A program made the translations under genes and the position numbers. Shown in pieces: positions 1-9,516 of a DNA stretch of 51,969 nt. How positions within the stretch are numbered: position 1 is the stretch's first letter; each line of letters starts with the position of its first letter. This stretch comes from Gammaproteobacteria bacterium SG8_30. GTDB taxonomy: Bacteria; Pseudomonadota; Gammaproteobacteria; Steroidobacterales; Steroidobacteraceae. The stretch lies in contig LJNS01000036.1 in assembly GCA_001303245.1 (NCBI GenBank), forward strand, positions 1 to 51,969, written 5' to 3'. Under the pieces are notes generated by a model. The model did no database searches, was not told where the DNA came from, and saw only the letters and a list, made by a program, of their open reading frames with translations.

Positions 1-12
1 GGACCCGACGCG

Positions 13-1509
13 TCAGCCGGCAGGCACGGTCCGGTCCCGCGCCCACTCGCGCAGCGCCGCAATGCGCTCCGCCATCACACGCGACAGGGGCCGCGTGCCG
101 CGGATCTCGGCGAGCACGTCCCTCGCGCCCGGCTGCCTGCCCTCGGCGTGGGCCGTGTAGATCGCCGAGACGACGCTCTGCTCGAGCTCCGCGCCGGAGA
201 ATGCCTCTGCGGCGTGGGCGAGTGCCAGCAGGTCACGCTCACCCACCTGCAGTTCCCGTCGCCCGAGGTGAATCCGCAGGATGTCCGCCCGCACGGCCGC
301 GTCCGGCAGGTCGACGAAGAAGATCTCGTCGAAGCGGCCCTTGCGGATCAGCTCGGGCGGCAGCGCCGAGATGTCGTTCGCCGTCGCCGCGGTGAAGACG
401 CGGCGCTTCTTCTCGGCCATCCAGGTCAGGAAGGTGCCGAGCATCCGCCGCGAGGTCCCGTTGTCGCCCTCGCCCGTGGCGAGGCCCTTCTCGATCTCGT
501 CGATCCACAGCACGCAGGGGGCCATCACGTCGGCCGTCGACAGCGTCTCGCGCAGGTTGCGCTCCGACTCGCCGTGATACTTGTTGTACAGCGCCCCGAA
601 GTCGAGCCGCAGCAGCGGCACTCCGAAGACCCCGGCCATCGCCCGCGCCGCAAGGCTCTTGCCGCAACCCTGCACGCCGAGCAGCAGCAGCCCCCGCGGC
701 GGATCGAGCCGCGGCGCCGAGCCGTCGAATGCCGGGCGCCGTTGCTCGAGCCAGCTCTTGAGGCGCGACATGCCCGCCACCTCGGCAAAGCGCGCCGTGT
801 CGTGCTCGTAGCCCAGCACGCCGCCCCTGTTCAGCAACCGGTACTTGGCGGCCATCACTTCCGGCAGGTCCGACGCGGTGAGCGCGCCGTCGTCGAAGAT
901 GGCCTTGCGCGCGAGGCGCAGCGTGTCCGCGGTCGCCAGCCCCGCGAGGTTCTCGACCAGCATCTCGGCCGCCCGGGAGTCGACGCGCGCCCGGCGGCCG
1001 TTGCCCCGCTGCCACTCGGCGGCGACCTGCTCGACGATGCGGTGACGTTCCTCGCGCGACGGGAAGGAGAGCTCGAAGCGCGCCGCGAAGTGCTCGAGTT
1101 CCCGGGGCAACCGGATCTCGTGACTGACCAGCATCACCGTCCTCGCCGCCTTTTCGTAGCCGAGGCAGATGTCCTTCAGCAGGCGGATGTGCATCGGGCT
1201 GTCGAGGAATGGATGGAAGTCGAGCAGCAGGTAGACGCCGCGTCGATCGGTCGCGCGGACGTGGCCGAGCAGGTCGCCGGGCTCCTGATTGTGACGCTGC
1301 GGGGCACCGAGATCGACGTCGAGGCGTCGCAGACCTTCCGTCAGCGTCCAGCGGAAGACCGGCGTGTGCTCCGGGGTCGCGAGCTGAGTCGCCAGCGAGG
1401 CGACGAGGTCGACGACCCGCGGCTCGTCGCGGGTCTCGACGACGATCAGGGGCACGCGACTGCGCAGCAGCGCGAGCAGTTCCGAGCGTGCATCCGGGAC
1501 CTTCGGCAT
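13..1509 (-). CDS. AAA+ family ATPase (Ycf46-like)
   Basis: The product is 498 residues and lies wholly in the window. The C-terminal half is a classical AAA+ module: Walker A GVQGCGKS at about residues 278-285, Walker [11 protein letters not shown] around 333-342 with the Asp-Glu pair, and an arginine-finger-like segment [10 protein letters not shown] near 386-395, followed by a helical lid. The N-terminal 230 residues form a degenerate ATPase-like region without a Walker A motif. This layout resembles the Ycf46 family of cyanobacteria and proteobacteria, whose substrate is not well defined. There is no signal peptide or membrane segment, so a cytosolic protein is expected. It is the last gene of a same-strand series behind the GIY-YIG-like and DUF2799 genes, 66 nt after the former. 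ATPase activity is a confident inference; the biological role is unknown. Confidence 0.85.
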   Translation of the reverse strand: MPKVPDARSELLALLRSRVPLIVVETRDEPRVVDLVASLATQLATPEHTPVFRWTLTEGLRRLDVDLGAPQRHNQEPGDLLGHVRATDRRGVYLLLDFHPFLDSPMHIRLLKDICLGYEKAARTVMLVSHEIRLPRELEHFAARFELSFPSREERHRIVEQVAAEWQRGNGRRARVDSRAAEMLVENLAGLATADTLRLARKAIFDDGALTASDLPEVMAAKYRLLNRGGVLGYEHDTARFAEVAGMSRLKSWLEQRRPAFDGSAPRLDPPRGLLLLGVQGCGKSLAARAMAGVFGVPLLRLDFGALYNKYHGESERNLRETLSTADVMAPCVLWIDEIEKGLATGEGDNGTSRRMLGTFLTWMAEKKRRVFTAATANDISALPPELIRKGRFDEIFFVDLPDAAVRADILRIHLGRRELQVGERDLLALAHAAEAFSGAELEQSVVSAIYTAHAEGRQPGARDVLAEIRGTRPLSRVMAERIAALREWARDRTVPAG

Positions 1510-1575
1510 GCGGCGGAATCTAACAGATGGCCCGTGCCGCGGGCCGTGCGCGACTCGACAGGGCCGGCCCGCGGA

Positions 1576-2088
1576 TCAATGACCGCCGCGGACGAACAGT
1601 CCCTCGTCGCGCAGCGCCTCGGCCAGCTGCTCCTCGATGCGCGCCGCATCCGCGCGTCGAACGCCCTGCAGGTGGCTCGTCGGGCCGGTGAGCACCTCGA
1701 GGCCACGGCGCAACACGGTGCCGGCGGCGCGAATGCCGGCCTTGTGCTGGTCGAAGCGCTCGAGCGGCGGGTAGCGGCTCATGCCGACGTAGACGCCATA
1801 GGGCTCGTCACGGCTGTCGCGGTAGTCGAGCAGGACGAGGTAGAGGTTGCTGCGGCCGCCGCGCTCCGGCCGGAAGCGGCCGCAGACCTCGTAGGCGGAG
1901 GGCAGCCAGTCCACGTAGCGCATCGGAAGCCAGTCGGGAACCGTTGCCGCGGCATGACGCCACAGCCGCTCGAGGCATGCCTCGACGTTCATCGGCGGCT
2001 CGCCGCGCATCCACAGCTCGTGCACGCAGTGTGCGCCGGCCAGGCCGTCGGCATCCGCCAGCGCTGTCTCGAGCCGCGTGCGCAACAC
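1576..2088 (-). CDS. GIY-YIG-like nuclease-fold protein
   Basis: The recognisable product ends in a domain reading YGVYVGMS with PPLERFDQHKAGIRA about ten residues later. This resembles the GIY-YIG pattern (GxY-YVG, then an Arg, then a His-x-x-G element), with the first strand carried by YLVLLDYR. The N-terminal part, with HELWMRG and a Trp-rich segment, is not recognised. The open frame continues upstream to an ATG at 2244, but that stretch lies antiparallel-free over the DUF2799 gene on the same strand and reads as a Ser/Arg-rich shadow. I therefore prefer the GTG at 2088; a CTG near 2132 is possible. A cytosolic endonuclease-fold protein is inferred, but catalytic residues cannot be confirmed by eye, and it may be a non-catalytic relative. 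Confidence 0.6.
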   Translation of the reverse strand: MLRTRLETALADADGLAGAHCVHELWMRGEPPMNVEACLERLWRHAAATVPDWLPMRYVDWLPSAYEVCGRFRPERGGRSNLYLVLLDYRDSRDEPYGVYVGMSRYPPLERFDQHKAGIRAAGTVLRRGLEVLTGPTSHLQGVRRADAARIEEQLAEALRDEGLFVRGGH

Positions 2089-2143
2089 CTCGGTCGCGAG
2101 CGGCAGCAGCGGACGCTCGCGCGGAGGCGTCGCGAGGGGCAGG

Positions 2144-2773
2144 CTACCTGGCGTAGGCCACCTCGTTGCGGTACTCGTCGAGCTCGCGCTCCCAGCGCAG
2201 CTTGTCCTTCTCGAGCTGCTCGATCTCGGACGCGAGACGGCCATGCCGCTCGGCGAGCTGCGTGGTCTCGAGCAACGCCTGGGCGCGCTGCTCGGGGCTC
2301 GCCTGCGGGTCGATGACGGCGAAGCCCGTGCTCGTCATCCGGTGCTCGATCCGCTCGATGTCCCGGCGCTTGGCGGCGAGCTGCGAGTTCGCGTTGTTCA
2401 CTCGATGCTGCCGTACGTACAGCTCGCGTCCCGACTCGTACGCCACCGCGAAGGGAGGCGCAAGGTCAGCCGGGCAGGCGCCTACGTAGGTCGCTCCGCT
2501 GGCGCCGACCCGGAAGCCGTTCTGCGGCTGGCAGTACTCACGCAGGCCCTCCGCGCGACCGGCCTGGTAGGCCTCGAAGTCGGGCGTCACGCCGTACTCC
2601 GCGCAGGCCTTGCGATGCTGCCCGATGCGGTCTCCGTTGTAGCCGGCGACGCCGTCCTCGTAGCCGACCGTACGCCAGTCCACGGTGAGGCACTCGTCCT
2701 TGCTCAGGGTATTGGTCGAACAGCCGGACACCAGCGCGGCCAGCAGAGCGAAGGTCGTAGCGATCCGTCTCAT
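2144..2773 (-). CDS. DUF2799-type lipoprotein
   Basis: The product is about 209 residues from the ATG at 2773. It begins with a short basic n-region and hydrophobic stretch ending in the lipobox LVSGC, so it is a probable lipoprotein. The mature part has the DUF2799 pattern: DWRTVGYEDG near the start, RIGQHRKAC, then FEAYQAGRAEGLREYC and an NGFRVG block. The C-terminal third is a charged helix rich in Glu, Arg and Lys with coiled-coil character. Longer upstream starts in the frame place Cys- and Pro-rich residues before the signal peptide and were rejected. The family is of unknown function and common in gammaproteobacterial envelopes. Its stop lies 55 nt before the chosen start of the GIY-YIG-like gene, so the two are probably co-transcribed. 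Confidence 0.82.
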   Translation of the reverse strand: MRRIATTFALLAALVSGCSTNTLSKDECLTVDWRTVGYEDGVAGYNGDRIGQHRKACAEYGVTPDFEAYQAGRAEGLREYCQPQNGFRVGASGATYVGACPADLAPPFAVAYESGRELYVRQHRVNNANSQLAAKRRDIERIEHRMTSTGFAVIDPQASPEQRAQALLETTQLAERHGRLASEIEQLEKDKLRWERELDEYRNEVAYAR

Positions 2774-2865
2774 GCGACACGTGGTCGGGCCGGCACCGCG
2801 GCCCGCTCCGCAACGGGGACACGAGCGCACCATATGCCCCGCCACCTGAACGGCAGATGAGCGCC

Positions 2866-2882
2866 GTCACGTTTTTCGTGAC
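2866..2882 (-). terminator. hairpin directly after the AGCS symporter stop
   Basis: Perfect 6-bp arms GTCACG and CGTGAC flank a five-nucleotide loop of T (A on the minus strand). The hairpin begins immediately after the symporter stop codon. There is no following U-tract, so it may act as a 3'-end stabiliser or weak terminator. Confidence 0.4.
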
Positions 2883-4604
2883 TCAGCGCACGTCCCGGCC
2901 GCTCACGAGGTCCTCGATCGACGGACGAGGATGGTCCGGGCCCATCCGTCCGGTCTTCAGCCGCTCGACGTAGTTGTGGTACGCGAGCATCGCCTGCCGG
3001 CCGAACAGCCACATGATCGGGACGTTGGCGAGCAGCATCACGCCGGTGCCCAGGCTGCTCAGGTTGTCGAGTTCGGCGTCGGTGTTGATGAACCCCATCG
3101 TGGCGACGATGATCAAGGCGCAGTACACGATCTTGTACGGCAGCACCGACTTGTCGCCGGCCAGGTACACCATTCCCTGTTCGCCGTAATAGCTCCACGA
3201 GATCATGGTGGACACGGCGAAGAGCCACGCCGCGACGGTCACCAGCCACTTGCCCAGCCCAGGCTGCGCGCTGTCGAAGGCCTTGGCGGTGAGCGTCGCG
3301 CCGACGTAGGTCGCGTAGATGCCGGGCCCGGAGAGCTCGGGCTCGACCTGACTGGCGAGGTTGCCCCACTCGACGACCGGCTGTCCGCCGACGATGTGCA
3401 CCACCCCGTCGAGGCGATGCAGCTCGTTGCCGGTCTCCCGGTTGGGATGGGCCCGCATGATGGTGTACACGGCATCGCCGTCGATCCACTCGACCTTGCT
3501 GTTGATCGGCGGCTTGCGGGTCTCGATGGTCCAGAGGCTCTCGCCGACCGACTGTACCTCCGGCAGGGTGACGTAGGTGGCATCCGGACCCCGGTTCCAG
3601 ACGCCCGAGGTCAGGATCACCATGGCCGTGAAGGTGCATACGATCAGCGTGTCGATGAAGGGCTCGAGCCCCGCGACGATCCCCTCGCGAACCGGCTCGT
3701 CCGTCTTGGCTGCCGAGTGCGCGATGGGCGAGGATCCCTGGCCGGCCTCGTTCGAGAACAGCGCGCGCTTCATGCCGAACAGGAACGCATAGGCCGCGGT
3801 GCCGCCGATGAAGGCGCCCGACGCCTCGGTCGGCATGAAGGCACTGGTGACGATCAGCGCTAGTGTCGCCGGGATCGCCTCCATGTTGACGGCCAGGACG
3901 TACAGGCCGCCGGCGATGTACAGCGCCATCATCACCGGCACGAGCCGGCCGGCCACGGCGCCGATGCGCTTGATGCCCCCGATGATCACGAGCCCGACGA
4001 CGATCGCCAGCACGATGCCGGTGAATACGCTGGGCACGCCGAAATAGGTCTCCGTGATCTCTGCCACGTTCCAGGCCTGGAACATGTTGCCGCCGGTGAC
4101 GGTCGAGACGAGCAGCGTGATGCAGAAGATCCCGCCGATGAGGCTGCCGAGCCACGCGAGCTTCGGGTTCTGCCGCGCGAGGGCCTTCTTGGCTACCCAC
4201 ATCGGGCCGCCGTGGGGGTTGTCCGGGTCGTCGGTGTTGCGGTAGAGCATGGACAGCGTGACCTCGGTCAGCTTGATCGCCATGCCGACCGCTCCGACTA
4301 CCCACATCCAGAACACGGCACCGGGCCCGCCGAGGGCGATGGCGAGCGCGACGCCACCGATGTTGCCGAGGCCGACGGTGGCGGACAACGCGGCGGACAG
4401 TGCCTGGAAGTGGTTGATGGCGCCGGGATCCGCCGGGTCGTCGTACTCGCCGCGGATCACGCGCCAGCCGTGCGAGAGCGCCAGAATCTGGGAAAACCGG
4501 CTCCAGACGGTGAATAGCAGTCCCGTCGCAAGCAGCGCGTACAGCACCGTGTTGTGCCACAGGATGCCGTTGATCGTGCCAAGGACCTGGTTGAGTGCGT
4601 CCAT
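2883..4604 (-). CDS. AGCS family alanine/glycine:cation symporter with enlarged loop
   Basis: The product is 573 residues from the ATG at 4604, which is preceded by a purine-rich AGGGGGG site; the upstream extension to 4829 is low-complexity Arg-rich and rejected. Family features are clear: LSATVGLGNIGGVALAI near residue 73, an EVTLSMLYR segment, FGMKRALFSNEAGQGSSPIAHSAAKTDEPVREG around 276-308, and WSYYGEQGMVYLAG in the last third. About eleven hydrophobic segments place it in the inner membrane, where members import alanine or glycine with Na+ or H+. It is roughly 100 residues longer than a typical member. The excess is a hydrophilic block between about residues 338 and 434, after ILTSGVW and before GATLTAKAF. 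It appears monocistronic, with a gap of about 155 nt on its 5' side. Confidence 0.92.
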   Translation of the reverse strand: MDALNQVLGTINGILWHNTVLYALLATGLLFTVWSRFSQILALSHGWRVIRGEYDDPADPGAINHFQALSAALSATVGLGNIGGVALAIALGGPGAVFWMWVVGAVGMAIKLTEVTLSMLYRNTDDPDNPHGGPMWVAKKALARQNPKLAWLGSLIGGIFCITLLVSTVTGGNMFQAWNVAEITETYFGVPSVFTGIVLAIVVGLVIIGGIKRIGAVAGRLVPVMMALYIAGGLYVLAVNMEAIPATLALIVTSAFMPTEASGAFIGGTAAYAFLFGMKRALFSNEAGQGSSPIAHSAAKTDEPVREGIVAGLEPFIDTLIVCTFTAMVILTSGVWNRGPDATYVTLPEVQSVGESLWTIETRKPPINSKVEWIDGDAVYTIMRAHPNRETGNELHRLDGVVHIVGGQPVVEWGNLASQVEPELSGPGIYATYVGATLTAKAFDSAQPGLGKWLVTVAAWLFAVSTMISWSYYGEQGMVYLAGDKSVLPYKIVYCALIIVATMGFINTDAELDNLSSLGTGVMLLANVPIMWLFGRQAMLAYHNYVERLKTGRMGPDHPRPSIEDLVSGRDVR

Positions 4605-4759
4605 CCGGTTCCCCCCTGATGCCGGCGCTACATGATGTTGCCGGGCTGCCCGCATGGCAACCGTGGCAGGCGTCGGCTCAGGCGGGCAGCATGTCCACGG
4701 CGACGTGACGAGGCTGCGCGCGCGCCCTGTCGAGCGACGCGTACTCCGCCGCCGGCGCT

Positions 4760-5509
4760 TCAGGAGGCAACGGCTGCCCGCCCGCCGGACTCCACGACGG
4801 ACTTGAGCCCGGAGATCAGGAACTCCCATCCGCCGGCGACGTGCCTGCGCACCGCGGACCCGGCGGGGAACCGGTCGTGCACGACCCTCAGCCGGGTCTG
4901 GCCGCGGACTTCCTCGAGTTCGAAGGTCACGCGTGAGGGCACCTCCGCGGCGAGCCCCTCGTCGTAGAGCGGATGCCAGGTGTAGGACAGCCGCGCCGGC
5001 CGGTCGGCCTCGAGCACCTCGCCCTCCACGGCGACGCGCCCGTCCTCGAACAGGAATCGCACGGGCGCGCCCGCCTGCCAGGATGACTCGATCGACGTGG
5101 CGAACCAGTACTGGCGGGTGAAGTGACCTTCGGTCAACGCTTCCCAGACCGCATCACGCTGCGCCTTGATGTAGATCTCGTACACGTATTCGGGGTCCTG
5201 CATGGGCTCCTCCAGCCGCGACTTCAGATCGACGAGCGCGCGGCTGCGTCGTCGGGCGAACCGGTCCATCCAGCGCGCGGCGATCCGGGCGAGCGGAACG
5301 GGGTTGAGGTAGTGCAGGCGCTCGCGGCCCCTCCAGTCGACCGTCACGAGCCGAGCCTCCACCAGGAGATCGAGGTGCTTGGTCACGGCCTGTCGCGTCA
5401 TGTCGAAGCCCTCGGCCAGTTCGAGCAGGGTCTGCCCCTCCCGGCGCCGCAGCCGGTCCAGGAGCTCGCGGCGAGTGGGGTCTGCAAGCGCCCGGAACAC
5501 CTCGTCCAT
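4760..5509 (-). CDS. ArsR-type repressor fused to an AHSA1/SRPBCC domain
   Basis: This is a two-domain protein of 249 residues. Residues 1-95 are an ArsR winged helix: MDEVFRALADPTRRELLDRL, then MTRQAVTKHLDLLVEARLV. No obvious metal-binding Cys motif is present in the recognition helix. Residues from about 105 on form an AHSA1-like SRPBCC domain (YVYEIYIKAQRDAVWEALT, then FTRQYWF and LSYTWHPLYDEG) that could bind a hydrophobic small molecule. The fusion suggests that ligand binding controls DNA binding. A perfect 8-bp inverted repeat lies 11 nt upstream of its start and is the probable operator, which implies autoregulation. The divergent neighbour is the dehydrogenase at 5623, so both promoters could be controlled. 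The inducing ligand is unknown. Confidence 0.87.
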   Translation of the reverse strand: MDEVFRALADPTRRELLDRLRRREGQTLLELAEGFDMTRQAVTKHLDLLVEARLVTVDWRGRERLHYLNPVPLARIAARWMDRFARRRSRALVDLKSRLEEPMQDPEYVYEIYIKAQRDAVWEALTEGHFTRQYWFATSIESSWQAGAPVRFLFEDGRVAVEGEVLEADRPARLSYTWHPLYDEGLAAEVPSRVTFELEEVRGQTRLRVVHDRFPAGSAVRRHVAGGWEFLISGLKSVVESGGRAAVAS

Positions 5510-5520
5510 GGCCGTTTTAT

Positions 5521-5540
5521 ATGCAACTTATGAGTTGCAT
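5521..5540. promoter_or_regulatory. palindromic operator ATGCAACT-TATG-AGTTGCAT
   Basis: A perfect inverted repeat with 8-bp arms and a 4-nt spacer sits in the 113-nt gap between the divergent ArsR-AHSA1 gene and the dehydrogenase gene. It is AT-rich in an otherwise about 70 % GC setting and lies just upstream of the regulator start. Size and symmetry fit an ArsR-family dimer site; binding itself is inferred. Confidence 0.65.
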
Positions 5541-5622
5541 GTCAAGACCGGCCTTGCCGCGCTCGATCGGCACTCGCAGACTCGGCCCTGCGTCGGCCGC
5601 AGGGCCGGAAGGAGCGGCGCAC

Positions 5623-6551
<929 letters not shown>

Positions 6552-6555
<4 letters not shown>

Positions 6556-6935
6556 CTCGCTCCCGGTCCGGGTGGCTCGCCGCCGGCATACCAGCGGCGC
6601 AGCGCCAACGAGCGGAACGGCAGGGCTGCCAGCAGCGTGAAGACGATCACGCCCCCGAGGATCACCGCGAGCCTCAGCCAGGGCTCGCCCGCGGCAGAGC
6701 GCTCGCCGACCAGGTCGACGAGTGTGCGGAGCCACTCGGCGGCCGCCAGCAGCAGCGAGCCGATCGCAAGGTAACGTACCCAGGGAACCCGCACGAACAG
6801 CAGCACCGCGGCGCCGATGCAGGTCGGAACCAGCGGCACGAGGCCTGCCCGGTAGAAGTGTGCGGCCAGCAGCGCGAGCGCCACGACCGCCGGCAGCAGG
6901 CGGGCCAGGGCAGGACCGGGGCGCGCCTCAGCCAC
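6552..6935 (-). CDS. small four-helix membrane protein, unknown function
   Basis: The product is 127 residues with four hydrophobic segments (around LLPAVVALALLAAHFY, VPLVPTCIGAAVLLFV, YLAIGSLLLAAAEWL and LAVILGGVIVFTLLAAL), separated by short loops and with a basic Arg-rich C-terminal end. I do not recognise a named family. The layout suggests an inner-membrane protein. It lies 24 nt downstream of the thioredoxin lipoprotein gene on the same strand, so co-transcription is likely. It ends convergently on the dehydrogenase gene, sharing a CTAG. Confidence 0.72.
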
Positions 6936-6959
6936 GTTCTTCGAGGCGTCGCGCAGGCG

Positions 6960-8558
6960 TCAGGCCGGTGCCAGGAAGCTCTCGCAGGTCGTGCGCGCCG
7001 AATCGTCCGCCGGTATGCCCGCGCAGATGGCCATCGCGCCCTGGCGGATGCGGCCGATCGCCTCGGCGTGCGCGCCTCCCTCGTTCCACTCCTCGAGCCT
7101 CTTCTGCAGGCGCGCGAGCTGGGCCTTCGGGCGCTGGTGGAAGGCGCGCGTGGCACCGAGCTCGCCTACGACGCGCACGGTCTCCGCGGCGATGCGCTCC
7201 TCGTCCTCGGGCGTCATCTCGAGCAGCCCGACGATGTAGTACGTTCCCCACTGGAAGCGGGTCGCCGGTCCACGGGCCTCGTCGTAACCGCGGGCCAGCC
7301 AGCCGATCGCCGCCTCGTGGTTTCCGGCCTGCTGCTCGATGTCGGCGAGGCCGGTCATGAAGTAGTAAGGCTGCTTCGAGCGCTCGAGCTCGGCGAGCAG
7401 CATCGTCTTCGCCTCCTCCTTCATGCCCGCCATGTCGAGGATGGCCGAGGCGACGTTGATGACGGACTGACGCTCGTAGGGATCGGTCGTGGCCGCGTCC
7501 GCCTCGGCCACCGTCCTGCGGATCTCCTCGCGAAGTCCGGCGGACAGCGGTGCCTCGGCATCGCCGATCCGCTCGAAGCGCATCTTGCCGAGCAGCGCGT
7601 ACAGGCGCTCCGAGCGGAACAGGCTCTCGTCCTTGCCGAGGCGGTCGATCCAACTCGCGAACTTCGACTCGAGCTCGGCACGTTCCGGTGAACCGGCGTC
7701 GGTGACCGCCGAGGTGATGCGCGCTCCCGCGATGAGCACGCTGTACAGGTTGGCGCGCACCAGCGCCTCGTCGTCGAGCATGGCCCTCACGGTCTCGAGC
7801 GCCTCGCGCCGGAATTCCGGAGCGAGCTCGGCCGGCTCGGAAGACCCGGGCGGCGGGGCGATCGCCGCATGGATCCCTGCAAGCCGCAGTTTCGTGCGCT
7901 CGAGCTCGAGTTCCTGCGGACAGGCGGCGGCCAGGCGCTCGAACACCTCCGCCTGGTCCCGGCCTTCGAGCAGCGCCGGATTCTGCTCCCAGGAGTAGTA
8001 GGCCATCAGCCGGCACTCGGCGGGGTCCAGCGCGGCGTCCTCGTCGAGCACACGACCGAGCAGCGCCGGGACCGGCTTCATCGTGCCGATCGCGAGGTCG
8101 AGCACGTTGGCGTAGGCCTGGATGTCGATCCCGCCCGGGATGCGCGTGATCTCCTCGCCGGCCGGCGAGAACACGACCATGGTCGGATAGCCGCGCACGC
8201 CGAATCGCTCGCCGATCGCCTGGGCGTTCTCGGCGTCGCCGTCCAGGTAGACCGGGATGAACAGGCGCGAGCGCTCGATGAACTCGCGCGAGCGGAACAC
8301 CGTGGCCTTGATCTCGTGGCAGGGCGGGCACCACTCGGCGCCCCAGTAGAGAAAGATGGGCAGGTTGCGCGAGGCGGCCTCCGCAAAGGCCTGATCGACG
8401 CTGCCCGCGTACCAGTCGATGCCGTGTGCCTTCGCCGCCTGCGCCGGTGCGACCTCGGACGCGCGCTTGCCGCACCCGCCCACTGCCAGCAAGGCGGCCA
8501 TCGCCCCGGCCGCGAGCCTCAGCGAGGTCATGGTCTCTGCACTCCAAGTACCCGGCAT
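6960..8558 (-). CDS. thioredoxin-fold lipoprotein with long helical C-terminal region
   Basis: I choose the ATG at 8558 because GGAGGTG lies about six nucleotides upstream; a second ATG at 8531 would also leave a full signal peptide. The N-terminus carries a hydrophobic stretch and a lipobox-like GGCGK with Cys29. A thioredoxin domain follows, with WGAEWCPPCHEIK (Cys77 and Cys80) and then VRGYPTMVVFSPAGEEI, the cis-Pro region. Residues from about 190 to 532 are helical and repetitive in charge, resembling TPR-like scaffolding. The product is probably a periplasm-facing thiol oxidoreductase or thiol-disulfide quality-control factor. A frame extension to 9443 overlaps the divergent gene at 8751 and is a shadow. 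The small membrane-protein gene follows 24 nt later. Confidence 0.85.
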   Translation of the reverse strand: MPGTWSAETMTSLRLAAGAMAALLAVGGCGKRASEVAPAQAAKAHGIDWYAGSVDQAFAEAASRNLPIFLYWGAEWCPPCHEIKATVFRSREFIERSRLFIPVYLDGDAENAQAIGERFGVRGYPTMVVFSPAGEEITRIPGGIDIQAYANVLDLAIGTMKPVPALLGRVLDEDAALDPAECRLMAYYSWEQNPALLEGRDQAEVFERLAAACPQELELERTKLRLAGIHAAIAPPPGSSEPAELAPEFRREALETVRAMLDDEALVRANLYSVLIAGARITSAVTDAGSPERAELESKFASWIDRLGKDESLFRSERLYALLGKMRFERIGDAEAPLSAGLREEIRRTVAEADAATTDPYERQSVINVASAILDMAGMKEEAKTMLLAELERSKQPYYFMTGLADIEQQAGNHEAAIGWLARGYDEARGPATRFQWGTYYIVGLLEMTPEDEERIAAETVRVVGELGATRAFHQRPKAQLARLQKRLEEWNEGGAHAEAIGRIRQGAMAICAGIPADDSARTTCESFLAPA

Positions 8559-8586
8559 GCCTTCACCTCCCGGACCGAAGCTGGCG

Positions 8587-8592
8587 ATTCTA
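8587..8592 (-). promoter_or_regulatory. candidate -10 element TAGAAT for the thioredoxin gene
   Basis: On the minus strand GCTAGAATCGCC places a TAGAAT hexamer about 29 nt upstream of the start at 8558. The same GCTAGAATCGCC string occurs upstream of ggt at 12214. No convincing -35 element is seen. Confidence 0.35.
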
Positions 8593-8750
8593 GCCTCTCG
8601 AGCCGTTGCGTAGCGGCCCGCCGGCACAGGATCTGCCCATCCCGAGCCCTTTCGCGCACCGGGTCGGCAGCCCCGTACCGAGGCGTTAACCCGAGCGAGC
8701 GCGCCGGGACGTTCAGTTCTCCCGAGAGACACGCTTACCGGAGACCGACC

Positions 8751-9497
8751 ATGCGCCGCACCCTGTTCCTGATCACCTGCCTGCTCGCGGGGCTCGTCCC
8801 GCTCGCCGCCTGCGCGAAGGCGCCGGCGGACGTCCGCGTCTACGACCGCACCGCCGGGCGGCTGCTCGACGTCCACGTGCACGAGGGACGGCACTACGTC
8901 GTTGGCGAGCCGGGCCACGAGTACGAGATCCGCGTCCGCAACCGCACATCCGGGCGGCTGCTGGCCGTCACCAGCGTCGACGGCGTCGATGTCGTCACCG
9001 GTCGCACGGCCGACGTATCGCAGGGCGGGTACGTGATCGACCCCCGGGGCTCGGTGGCGATCGACGGCTGGCGCAAGAGTCTCGGCGACGTCGCTGCCTT
9101 CTACTTCACCCCACTGCCCGATTCCTACGCCGCCCACACCGACCGGCCGGACGACGTGGGCGTCATCGGCGTGGCGTTGTTCCGCGAGCGGCCCGCACCG
9201 TGCTGCGGGAAACGCATGGACCGCGCGCAGGCGCCGGCACCCGCGGAAAGCGAGGCCGCCGGCGCCGCAGCCGACATCTTGCGGGAGTCCGCAAGGCTCG
9301 GCACCGGCCACGGCAGTCGCCTCGATTCGCCCGCCCAGTACACGGCTTTCGACCGGGCCTCGGATGCGCCGGAGGCGATCGTCGCGATCTACTACGACTC
9401 CCGGCGCAACCTCGTGGCGCAGGGCGTGCTGCCGCGGCCGCACTACGCCCGGCGGACACCGGACCCGTTTCCCGGCGGCTTCGTCCCGGATCCGTGA
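8751..9497 (+). CDS. conserved hypothetical lipoprotein
   Basis: The product is 248 residues from the ATG at 8751. It has a signal peptide ending in LAACAK, a lipobox. The mature part has two related blocks, RVYDRTAGRLLDVHVHEG and RVRNRTSGRLLAVTSVDG, followed by QGGYVIDPRGSVAIDGWRKS and a tyrosine-rich AAFYFTPLPDSYAAHTDRP. The C-terminal third is Pro- and Arg-rich. This pattern is a conserved envelope family without an assigned role as far as I can recall. It is divergent from the thioredoxin lipoprotein across about 190 nt; nothing beyond a possible -10 element for the minus-strand gene is recognisable there. Confidence 0.78.
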   Translation: MRRTLFLITCLLAGLVPLAACAKAPADVRVYDRTAGRLLDVHVHEGRHYVVGEPGHEYEIRVRNRTSGRLLAVTSVDGVDVVTGRTADVSQGGYVIDPRGSVAIDGWRKSLGDVAAFYFTPLPDSYAAHTDRPDDVGVIGVALFRERPAPCCGKRMDRAQAPAPAESEAAGAAADILRESARLGTGHGSRLDSPAQYTAFDRASDAPEAIVAIYYDSRRNLVAQGVLPRPHYARRTPDPFPGGFVPDP

Positions 9498-9516
9498 CGC
9501 TCACCCTGGCGGCCCG

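Noticed and set aside
148-2316. Long plus-strand ORF of 722 codons at the window start
   Set aside because: It lies opposite clear AAA+, GIY-YIG-like and DUF2799 genes and reads as Arg/Ala-rich low-complexity sequence, as expected for antisense frames at about 70 % GC.
2770-4560. Minus-strand ORF of 596 codons in the AGCS region
   Set aside because: Another frame of the symporter gene with a biased Arg/His/Gly composition and no domain features.
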